Assembly (NCBI GenBank): GCA_947372005.1 | Contig: CANBRV010000129.1 | Location: 1 to 6,474, forward strand | DNA: 6,474 bases | Direction of reading: 5' to 3' | Source of the DNA: Comamonadaceae bacterium | GTDB taxonomy: Bacteria > Pseudomonadota > Gammaproteobacteria > Burkholderiales > Burkholderiaceae_C | Shown: piece after piece, positions 1-6,216 of the stretch | How the letters are laid out: every line of letters begins with the position of its first letter | Numbering within the stretch: position 1 is the stretch's first letter | The notes under the pieces: model-generated | The model's database searches: none | Told to the model about the DNA's origin: nothing | What the model saw: the letters and a program-made list of their open reading frames with translations, nothing else | Translations under genes and position numbers: made by a program

Positions 1-2636
1 GCCGCGAGTCCGTTCTTCGCCATGTCTAGGCCATTCATCGACACGGTCGCTTGCGGCTCGATGGCATCCAACACCGTTGCGCGACGTGTCATCGAACCCG
101 TGTGCCAATGCTCAAGTTGACGGCCTGTAATCAGCACCATCGGGTACTCAGCATCTGGACGCTCGTTCGCAGGAATGATGTCCGCTGGCACAAGCTTGAC
201 ACGACCATCCGCTGTAGGGAAATCTTTGATAAAGATCGTCGGACTGCCAGGGTCTTCAGCAGAGAGACATGGATAGGTGACGCTAGAGTCGCGCTGCAAG
301 CGCTCCCACGTAATACCCGATAGCGCAGCATGCATGGCTTGGCGCATCTCTTCATACACATTGGCTACGCCTGATTGATCTTGGTCACCATCACCTGCAA
401 ACGAAGCTTCGCTCATGTAAGTCCAGGAGAGTCCCATGCGACGTGCAATTTGCTGCAATATCCACAGGTCTTGCCGCGCATCGCCTGGTGGCTTGATGGC
501 TTGCTTGCCCAGCTGCACCATGCGGTCGGTGTTGGACGCAGTGCCCGTTTTTTCTGGCCACGCAGAGGCAGGAAGAATGACGTCGGCGAGCCATGCCGTT
601 TCAGTCATAAAAATATCTTGCACCACGAAATGTTTGAGTTCAGCCATGGCGTGACGTGCGTGATTCAAATCGGGGTCGCTCATCGCAGGGTTTTCACCTT
701 CGACAAACATGCCGTGAATCTTGGCAGGGTTGCTGTCTTCAAACAGCGCGGCGTTCATGGTCTCCACCACGGTCAATCCTGGTTTACTATCTAACTTCGT
801 GCCCCAAAAATCTTCAAACCACGCATGTGCAGCGGCGTTGTCCACACGCTGATAGTTTGGGAACATCATCGGGATCAAGCCCGCATCAGATGCGCCCTGC
901 ACGTTGTTTTGACCGCGCAGTGGGTGCAGACCCGAACCTGGTTTGCCAATCTGGCCTGTCACGGTGACAAGCGCAATCAAGCATCGCGCATTGTCCGTAC
1001 CGTGAACATGCTGGGAGACGCCCATGCCCCACAAAATCATGGCTGATTTAGCAGTTGCAAAAGCACGCGCCACTTCGCGCAGCGTCTCAGCTGGAATGCC
1101 GCAAATCGGCGCCATCAGTTCTGGGCTGTAACCTTTGACGTTTTGTTTGAGTGCCTCAAAATTGTTGGCGCGATCTCGAACGAATGCCTCATCAACCAAA
1201 CCTTCTTCAATCACAGTGTGAATCATGGCATTCAGCATCGCGACATCGCTGTCCGCTTTGAACTGAAGCGTACGCCAAGCGTGTTTAGCAATATCCGTCT
1301 TACGTGGGTCAGCCAGCACGATCTTCGTACCCTTCTTCGCCGCGTTTTTCATCCACGTGGCTGCAACAGGGTGGTTCGCCGTAGGGTTCGAGCCAATCAC
1401 GAGTACGAGATCCGAGTGCTCCACGTCGTTCACTTGATTCGATACCGCGCCAGAGCCTACGCCCTCAAGCAAGGCCGCCACGCTGGATGCATGGCACAAA
1501 CGCGTGCAATGATCGACGTTGTTAGAACCAAAACCTGTGCGCACGAGCTTTTGGAACAGGTACGCTTCTTCGTTGCTGCCCTTGGCGGAACCAAAGCCAG
1601 ACAAGGCTTTGAGGCCATATTGATTTTTGAGTTTGAGTAATCCACCTGCTGCAAAGTCAAGTGCTTCTTCCCATGTGGCTTCACGGAAGATGTCCGATAT
1701 TTCTTTGTCCTGCTTATCCAAGATAGACGGATCTTTGGCCACGCCCGCTTTGCGGATGAGCGGCTTGGTCAGCCTGCCCGCATGGTGCGCATAGTCAAAA
1801 CCGAAGCGCCCTTTGACACAGAGGCGGTCGTGGTTAGCTGGGCCATCTCGGCCATCAACAGCGACAATTTTTTCGTCTTTGACTTTGTAAGTGATTTGGC
1901 AACCCACGCCGCAGAACGGGCACACGGAATCGACTTCGCGATCAACCTTTTGTGAACCCACCAAGGTCTTAGGCATCAGCGCACCCGTTGGGCAAGCTTG
2001 CACGCATTCGCCACAAGCCACGCAGGTGGACTCTTGCATCGGATCATCCAAATCGAAGACGATTTTGGAATGCGAGCCGCGCATGGCGTAGCCAATCACG
2101 TCATTGACTTGCTCCTCGCGGCACGCACGAACGCAGCGGGTGCACTGGATACACGCATCCAAATTGACCAACATAGCTGGGTGGCTTGTATCCGTCCATG
2201 ATGAGGATGACTCACGGCGAATCGCTTTGAACTCTGGACGAACGGTGACATCCATTTCATCAGCCCATGCGGATAACTCACCATGTTGCAGCTTTGCTCC
2301 AGCCAATTCTTCTTTATCGTTCCACTTGTACCCCGCATCAGGCATATCGGATAGCAGCATCTCCAACACCATCTTTTGGCTCTTGACGGCACGAGGTGAT
2401 TCGGCTTGCACTTCCATACCCGCCGTGGCATTACGGCAGCAACTTGGCGCGAGCACGCGTTCGCCCTTGATCTCGACCACGCAAGCACGGCAATTGCCGT
2501 CCGCGCGGTAACCGTCTTTGTAGCAAAGATGCGGAATATCGACGCCGTGGCGTTTGGCTGCGTTCAAGATGGATTCGCCGTTGAATGCTTCAATGGCTTT
2601 GCCGTCTAGCGTGAAGTGAATCGTTTGTTCTGTCAT
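1..2636 (-). CDS. fdhA: NAD-dependent formate dehydrogenase alpha subunit (Mo/W-bis-MGD, Fe-S), C-terminus cut by window edge
   Basis: This is the catalytic chain of a cytoplasmic formate dehydrogenase (formate + NAD+ to CO2 + NADH). I translated it from ATG 2634-2636 and it stays open for 878 codons to the left edge. Domains in order: a [2Fe-2S] ferredoxin domain (about 4-80; C38, C49, C52 and C66 or C67); two [4Fe-4S] motifs (C162/C165/C168/C172 and C205/C208/C211/C215); the molybdopterin Fe4S4 domain (C239/C242/C246/C273, with K275 after it); the main molybdopterin oxidoreductase domain; and the start of the C-terminal dinucleotide-binding domain (from about 832, ITGRQLEHWHTG). The metal ligand is C381 followed by H382, encoded TGC, so it is a cysteine and not a selenocysteine enzyme. 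R574 in HPLRGQNNVQG is the conserved active-site Arg; its 193-residue distance from C381 equals Sec140 to Arg333 in E. coli FdhF. There is no signal peptide or membrane segment. Family members (FdsA, Fdh1A) have roughly 950-990 residues, so about 100 are missing. Mo and W cannot be distinguished. It follows the beta gene after 35 bases. Confidence 0.96.
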   Translation of the reverse strand, partial: MTEQTIHFTLDGKAIEAFNGESILNAAKRHGVDIPHLCYKDGYRADGNCRACVVEIKGERVLAPSCCRNATAGMEVQAESPRAVKSQKMVLEMLLSDMPDAGYKWNDKEELAGAKLQHGELSAWADEMDVTVRPEFKAIRRESSSSWTDTSHPAMLVNLDACIQCTRCVRACREEQVNDVIGYAMRGSHSKIVFDLDDPMQESTCVACGECVQACPTGALMPKTLVGSQKVDREVDSVCPFCGVGCQITYKVKDEKIVAVDGRDGPANHDRLCVKGRFGFDYAHHAGRLTKPLIRKAGVAKDPSILDKQDKEISDIFREATWEEALDFAAGGLLKLKNQYGLKALSGFGSAKGSNEEAYLFQKLVRTGFGSNNVDHCTRLCHASSVAALLEGVGSGAVSNQVNDVEHSDLVLVIGSNPTANHPVAATWMKNAAKKGTKIVLADPRKTDIAKHAWRTLQFKADSDVAMLNAMIHTVIEEGLVDEAFVRDRANNFEALKQNVKGYSPELMAPICGIPAETLREVARAFATAKSAMILWGMGVSQHVHGTDNARCLIALVTVTGQIGKPGSGLHPLRGQNNVQGASDAGLIPMMFPNYQRVDNAAAHAWFEDFWGTKLDSKPGLTVVETMNAALFEDSNPAKIHGMFVEGENPAMSDPDLNHARHAMAELKHFVVQDIFMTETAWLADVILPASAWPEKTGTASNTDRMVQLGKQAIKPPGDARQDLWILQQIARRMGLSWTYMSEASFAGDGDQDQSGVANVYEEMRQAMHAALSGITWERLQRDSSVTYPCLSAEDPGSPTIFIKDFPTADGRVKLVPADIIPANERPDAEYPMVLITGRQLEHWHTGSMTRRATVLDAIEPQATVSMNGLDMAKNGLA

Positions 2637-2643
2637 GATGGTT

Positions 2644-2647
2644 CTCC
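2644..2647 (-). promoter_or_regulatory. Ribosome binding site of the formate dehydrogenase alpha gene
   Basis: On the minus strand GGAG lies seven bases before the ATG at 2636, a good Shine-Dalgarno site that fixes this start. It is separated by a single base from the foot of the palindrome at 2649-2677, so folding of that hairpin could affect ribosome access. Confidence 0.8.
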
Positions 2648-2648
2648 A

Positions 2649-2677
2649 AATTAATTAGGGTCTGTCCCCAATTAATT
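2649..2677 (-). repeat. REP-like palindrome in the beta-alpha spacer, overlapping the beta stop codon
   Basis: The plus strand shows arms AATTAATTAGGG (2649-2660) and CCCCAATTAATT (2666-2677) around the loop TCTGT. Eleven of twelve positions pair. On the transcribed (minus) strand the twelfth position is a G-U pair, so the mRNA can form an uninterrupted 12-bp stem with the loop ACAGA. The stop codon of the beta gene (2672-2674) and its last Asn codon are part of one arm. The core GGGGACAGACCC resembles, from memory, palindromic repeats dispersed in many proteobacterial genomes and associated with REP-type (RAYT) transposases. No second copy is present in this window, so the dispersed-repeat reading is an inference. 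It could also act simply as an intercistronic mRNA hairpin. No T run follows it, so it is not an intrinsic terminator. Confidence 0.75.
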
Positions 2678-4399
2678 GATCTCGTGAGCGAAGTGTTTTT
2701 GAATCGAGCGAATCGGATTCGGCGCTGCTTGCCCGAGTCCGCAAATCGATGCGTCGCCCATGACGACCGCCAGATCTTCTAGCGTTTCGCTATCCCATGT
2801 TTTGGCTTCCATCAGCTTGGCGGCTTTGCTAGTACCCACTCGGCATGGCGTGCATTGACCGCAGCTCTCGTGTTCGAAGAATTTCATGATGTTGAGCGCC
2901 GCGTCTCTTGCTTTGTCATGCTGGCTCATCACCATCACGGCAGCCGATCCGATGAAGCAACCGTAGGGTTGTAGCGTATCGAAGTCGAGAGGGATGTTGG
3001 CAAGACTAGCTGGCAGGATGCCGCCCGACGCACCGCCAGGTAGGTAGGCGTAGAGTTCGTGTCCGTCCATCATGCCGCCGCAGAATTGATCGACCAACTC
3101 CGCCAAAGTGATACCCGCTGGTGCGAGTTTGACGCCTGGGTTTTTGACGCGGCCAGACACGCTAAATGAGCGCAGTCCCTTACGACCATTAGCGCCGTGG
3201 CTGGTAAACCAGCTTGCACCCTTCTCCAAAATCTCACGCACCCAATAAAGCGTCTCAAAATTGTGCTCTAGCGTTGGCTTGCCAAAGAGGCCCACTTCGG
3301 CGATGAAAGGCGGACGCATACGCGGTTCGCCGCGCTTGCCTTCAATGCTTTCAATCATGGCGGACTCTTCACCGCAGATGTAGGCTCCCGCGCCACGTCT
3401 GATGTGGATTGCGGGCATGGCACCTTGCAAAGCCTTGGGTGGCGAGGCCTCTAGGGCAGCCACTTCGCGCTCTAAGATTTCGCGGCAGCCGTGGTATTCA
3501 TCACGCAAATAGATGTAGCAACGCTTGATGCCAACCACCTGCGCTGCAATCAACATGCCTTCTAAAAAGCGATGTGGGTCGCGCTCTAAATACGTGCGGT
3601 CTTTAAATGTGCCTGGCTCGCCCTCGTCGATATTGACAGCCATGAGCTTTTCACCCGCTTGACCTTTGACGATGCGCCATTTGCGACCCGATGGAAAGCC
3701 CGCGCCGCCAAGGCCACGCAGACCCGAGTCCTCCATGATTTTGATTGTGGCTTCCGAATCAAGACCACCAAGCAATTGATAGCCGCCCGCCGCTTGATAC
3801 GCGGCGTAGTCGATGTAGTCCAGCCGCTGATCGGACTGCGCGTGGGTCGTCTTTCCAGCCTTCACGGCAGCCACGACTTTATCGGTTGTTGCATTGGCAA
3901 TCGGGTTTTGATGCACGGCGACAACGGGCGCTTGTTCGCAACGACCGAGGCACGGCGCTGCAATCACTTTGACATCGTCACTACCCAAAATAGCTGGCAA
4001 ACGCGCCATTAAATCTTTTGCGCCCGCCATTTCGCACGACAAACTGTCGCACACACGAACCGTGATGCCAGCCGCGGTATCGCCTTCGCGTAGCACTTCA
4101 AAGTGGTGATAGAAGGTTGCCACTTCGTACACCTCGGCCATCGGGATATTCATCTCTTTGGCAAGTGCTACCAAGTGCCCTTCATGCAAGCCACGATAGG
4201 CATCTTGAAGCTTATGCAAGTACTCAATCAGCATGTCGCGCGGATAACCCGTGACAGGGCGTTCGCCAATCAACGCGCGAACGGCAGCGAGCGAATCCGT
4301 GTCGGTTTGGCGACCTTTTAGCTTAGCCAAACGTTTCATCTTGGCGCGCATGGCGTCAAGCGTGGCGAGCGGGGTACTGGGCATATTCGGGCTTGTCAT
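2672..4399 (-). CDS. fdhB: NAD-dependent formate dehydrogenase beta subunit, NuoE-NuoF fusion (FMN, NAD and Fe-S)
   Basis: This is the 575-residue diaphorase chain that takes electrons from the alpha subunit and reduces NAD+. The N-terminal third is a NuoE/FdsG-like thioredoxin-fold domain with ATFYHHF (94-100) and the four [2Fe-2S] ligands C117, C122, C150 and C154. After a linker (about 165-205) comes a NuoF/FdsB-like domain: the FMN/NAD Gly-rich loop GLRGLGGAGFPSGRKW (227-241 region), NIDEGEPGTFKDR (256-268), GAGAYICGEESA (336-347), and the [4Fe-4S] ligands C513, C516, C519 and C553. The fusion and length match the beta chain of the two-subunit Fdh1 of Methylorubrum extorquens, whereas FdsG and FdsB are separate genes in Cupriavidus and Rhodobacter. 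The ATG at 4397-4399 is supported by AGGA upstream; a second ATG at codon 6 is less well placed. The protein is soluble, with no signal peptide. It lies between the transporter (82 bases upstream) and alpha (35 bases downstream). HoxF-type hydrogenase or complex I subunits are alternatives, but the adjacent FDH alpha gene decides against them. Confidence 0.96.
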   Translation of the reverse strand: MTSPNMPSTPLATLDAMRAKMKRLAKLKGRQTDTDSLAAVRALIGERPVTGYPRDMLIEYLHKLQDAYRGLHEGHLVALAKEMNIPMAEVYEVATFYHHFEVLREGDTAAGITVRVCDSLSCEMAGAKDLMARLPAILGSDDVKVIAAPCLGRCEQAPVVAVHQNPIANATTDKVVAAVKAGKTTHAQSDQRLDYIDYAAYQAAGGYQLLGGLDSEATIKIMEDSGLRGLGGAGFPSGRKWRIVKGQAGEKLMAVNIDEGEPGTFKDRTYLERDPHRFLEGMLIAAQVVGIKRCYIYLRDEYHGCREILEREVAALEASPPKALQGAMPAIHIRRGAGAYICGEESAMIESIEGKRGEPRMRPPFIAEVGLFGKPTLEHNFETLYWVREILEKGASWFTSHGANGRKGLRSFSVSGRVKNPGVKLAPAGITLAELVDQFCGGMMDGHELYAYLPGGASGGILPASLANIPLDFDTLQPYGCFIGSAAVMVMSQHDKARDAALNIMKFFEHESCGQCTPCRVGTSKAAKLMEAKTWDSETLEDLAVVMGDASICGLGQAAPNPIRSIQKHFAHEIN

Positions 4400-4404
4400 A
4401 CAGT

Positions 4405-4408
4405 TCCT
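4405..4408 (-). promoter_or_regulatory. Ribosome binding site of the formate dehydrogenase beta gene
   Basis: AGGA on the minus strand stands five bases before the ATG at 4399 and favours that start over the in-frame ATG five codons later. It lies only 15 bases past the T run of the terminator-like hairpin. Confidence 0.65.
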
Positions 4409-4423
4409 AGAAATCTAAAACCC

Positions 4424-4459
4424 AAAAAGGGCAACGCTCATTTTGCACAAGCATTGCCC
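4424..4459 (-). terminator. Rho-independent terminator-like hairpin between the transporter and FDH beta genes
   Basis: Reading the minus strand, GGGCAATGCT (4459-4450) pairs with AGCGTTGCCC (4438-4429) as a 10-bp stem with one U-G pair and an 11-base loop. Five Ts follow directly (4428-4424). It begins 22 bases after the transporter stop codon, the usual place for an intrinsic terminator. The plus strand lacks a T run on the other side and has an A-C mismatch, so it should work only in the direction of the genes. Only 24 bases separate the T run from the FDH beta start, so it probably attenuates read-through rather than fully separating two transcription units. Confidence 0.75.
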
Positions 4460-4481
4460 CTCTATGGTTGACCTAAATCAA

Positions 4482-6110
4482 TTAGGCAAAAAACTTAGCC
4501 ACGCTTTGCAGCGTGCGATACACACCCCAAGCGAGAGGAATGCCCACAGCAAGCCAAGCAAACACCACCACGGCTGGATTGACGGCATCAGCACCGCCTG
4601 TTGCTGCGCCCACTTCAGATGCCGCCATTTTTTCATGTGCAAGGCGTTTTTCTTCCGCCAATTCGCTGTCGGTCATAAACCATTTGGAGTCGAGCGGCTT
4701 AACCAGCAAGTTGCAGATTAACCCGACAACCAGCATGCCAACCAAGATGTACATGGTTTGGTTATAAACCTGCTCCCGCGGGATGCCAAGTCCGAGTTGG
4801 TACTCGCGCATGTAGTTCACGATCACAGGGCCTAAGATGCCAGCGGTTGCCCACGCGGTCAGCAAGCGACCATGAATCGCGCCGACCATTTGCGTACCAA
4901 AAATGTCAGCAAGATAAGCAGGAACCGTCGCAAAGCCGCCGCCGTACATGGAGAGGATGATGCAGAACGCGCCCACAAACAGCACCACATTACGCGCCGC
5001 AGAGCTGCTAGGAATACTGAAGTAAAGCAGTCCACCAAGCACAAAGAACACCACGTAAGTGACCTTGCGACCGAGCTTGTCGGACAAGCTCGCCCAGAAG
5101 AAACGGCCGCCAATGTTGAAGAGGCTGAGGAGCGCCGTAAAGCCTGCCGCCACAGTCGCAATGCTGGCGAGTTGTGCTTTATCGAGTTCACCAAATTTTT
5201 GCGTGAGGCCAATCAACGATCCACCAAACACTTCTTGCAACATCGGCGAGGCCATGCCAATCACGCCAATACCCGCGCTCACGTTCATGCACAGCACCAT
5301 CCAAATCAGCCAAAACTGCGGAATGCCCCAGACCTTCTTCACGTGCACGTGTTTTTGGGTAATCATGGCGTTGTTGACTTGCGCTGGAGGTGGCGTCCAA
5401 CCTGCAGGCTTCCAGCCAGTCTCTGGGACGCGATAACCAAATGCACCGGCCATCATGAAGACGAAGTACACAAGCGCCATCACGATGAAGGTTTGCATCA
5501 CGCCCACGTCCGTTGGCGTTGCAAAGTATTTCATCAAATCAGCAGCCATCGGGGAGCCAATCATTGCGCCGCCACCAAAGCCCATGATGGCCATACCAGT
5601 CGCCATGCCGCGGCGATCGGGGAACCATTTAATCAAGGTTGAAACAGGCGAGATATAACCCAGACCTAGACCAATCCCGCCAATGATGCCAGAGCCGACA
5701 ATCATCATCCAGAATTGATGCATATAAACGCCCAGCGCCGAGAACAGCATGCCGCCGCACCAGCAGCAAGCCGACACCACACCCGCTTTGCGAGGACCCA
5801 CGCGTTCTAGCCAACCGCCCCAAATGGCAGCAGAAGAGCCGAGGAGCACAAAGAACAAGGTGTACATCCAACCCAGTGTGGAGATTTGCCAGTCACAGCT
5901 CGTGGTGAAAAGCTGTCCAAAAAAACCCACATCAGGCGCGCACTTGATGGCATCTTTGATGCCGAGTGCTTTTGACAGCGGCAGCCAAAAAACCGAAAAG
6001 CCATACGCCATGCCGATGCACAGATGAATTGCTAATGCGGCAGGCGGCACGAGCCAGCGATTAAATCCAGGTCCCGCAATAATGAGTTCCTTGTCCAAAA
6101 TTCCACTCAT
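4482..6110 (-). CDS. OFA-family MFS transporter (oxalate/formate antiporter type)
   Basis: This 542-residue inner-membrane carrier belongs to the oxalate/formate antiporter branch of the major facilitator superfamily. Predicted helices by eye lie near 22-44, 77-98, 108-128, 131-155, 169-190, 204-226, 262-286, 314-334, 350-367, 375-399, 411-432, 450-471 and 512-532. MFS loop motifs occur twice, GGWLERVGPRKAG (98-110) and ASLSDKLGRK (340-349). The OFA signature is STLIKWFPDRRGMATG (157-172 region) followed by a Gly-rich helix GFGGGAMIG. Two features are unusual: an extended first external loop with C57 and C72, and a hydrophilic segment (474-510) leading to a 13th hydrophobic helix. OxlT has about 420 residues and 12 helices. 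The substrate is unproven: formate is likely from the formate dehydrogenase genes downstream, but oxalate, pyruvate or another small carboxylate is possible. The start at 6108-6110 is backed by AGGAG six bases upstream. Family assignment is firm; substrate is inference. Confidence 0.9.
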   Translation of the reverse strand: MSGILDKELIIAGPGFNRWLVPPAALAIHLCIGMAYGFSVFWLPLSKALGIKDAIKCAPDVGFFGQLFTTSCDWQISTLGWMYTLFFVLLGSSAAIWGGWLERVGPRKAGVVSACCWCGGMLFSALGVYMHQFWMMIVGSGIIGGIGLGLGYISPVSTLIKWFPDRRGMATGMAIMGFGGGAMIGSPMAADLMKYFATPTDVGVMQTFIVMALVYFVFMMAGAFGYRVPETGWKPAGWTPPPAQVNNAMITQKHVHVKKVWGIPQFWLIWMVLCMNVSAGIGVIGMASPMLQEVFGGSLIGLTQKFGELDKAQLASIATVAAGFTALLSLFNIGGRFFWASLSDKLGRKVTYVVFFVLGGLLYFSIPSSSAARNVVLFVGAFCIILSMYGGGFATVPAYLADIFGTQMVGAIHGRLLTAWATAGILGPVIVNYMREYQLGLGIPREQVYNQTMYILVGMLVVGLICNLLVKPLDSKWFMTDSELAEEKRLAHEKMAASEVGAATGGADAVNPAVVVFAWLAVGIPLAWGVYRTLQSVAKFFA

Positions 6111-6116
6111 GAGCTT

Positions 6117-6121
6117 CTCCT
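6117..6121 (-). promoter_or_regulatory. Ribosome binding site of the OFA transporter gene
   Basis: AGGAG on the minus strand, six bases before the ATG at 6110, is a strong Shine-Dalgarno site and fixes the transporter start. Confidence 0.8.
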
Positions 6122-6146
6122 AGTTATTATGAGTTGAGAAGCCGCT

Positions 6147-6152
6147 AATATA
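6147..6152 (-). promoter_or_regulatory. Possible -10 box of a promoter for the transporter (and FDH) genes
   Basis: TATATT on the minus strand lies 36 bases upstream of the transporter ATG, in the 106-base gap after the aldo/keto reductase. I see no convincing -35 hexamer 15-18 bases further upstream, so this would be a weak or activator-dependent sigma-70 promoter at best. The gap is the most plausible place for the promoter of the downstream set because no other upstream space of similar size exists. Confidence 0.25.
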
Positions 6153-6195
6153 GTTCTGGAAGTACTTGAACGGAGCTACGTTGACGCATCCGTTA

Positions 6196-6210
6196 CAGGG
6201 GATTACCCTG
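6196..6210. repeat. Short inverted repeat, possible operator upstream of the transporter
   Basis: CAGGG-GATTA-CCCTG forms perfect 5-bp arms around a 5-base centre. It starts six bases beyond the aldo/keto reductase stop codon and lies about 45 bases upstream of the TATATT box. No T run follows on either strand, so an intrinsic terminator is unlikely. A binding site for a dimeric regulator is possible; I cannot name the regulator. Confidence 0.4.
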
Positions 6211-6216
6211 ACTTAT

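Noticed and set aside
1494..1496. Possible selenocysteine at the formate dehydrogenase metal site
   Set aside because: The codon at the ligand position (residue 381) is TGC, an ordinary cysteine, so no SECIS element is needed.
51..2609. Several plus-strand open frames (for example 375-794, 1143-1640, 2104-2511)
   Set aside because: All lie opposite the continuous formate dehydrogenase alpha frame, whose Fe-S and metal-site motifs are intact throughout; they have no recognisable domains.
2649..2677. Intrinsic terminator between beta and alpha
   Set aside because: The hairpin is not followed by a T run on the minus strand (TGGAGAACC follows), and alpha starts directly after it with a good ribosome binding site.
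4872..5642. Open frame of 256 codons on the plus strand opposite the transporter
   Set aside because: It is antisense to a clear OFA carrier, is rich in His, Arg and Ala as expected of a shadow frame, has no good ribosome binding site and resembles no family I know.
6153..6170. Sigma-54 type promoter (TGG...TTG) in the transporter upstream region
   Set aside because: The TGGAAGTACTTGAA string is on the plus strand, pointing away from the transporter, and lacks the GG-N10-GC spacing.
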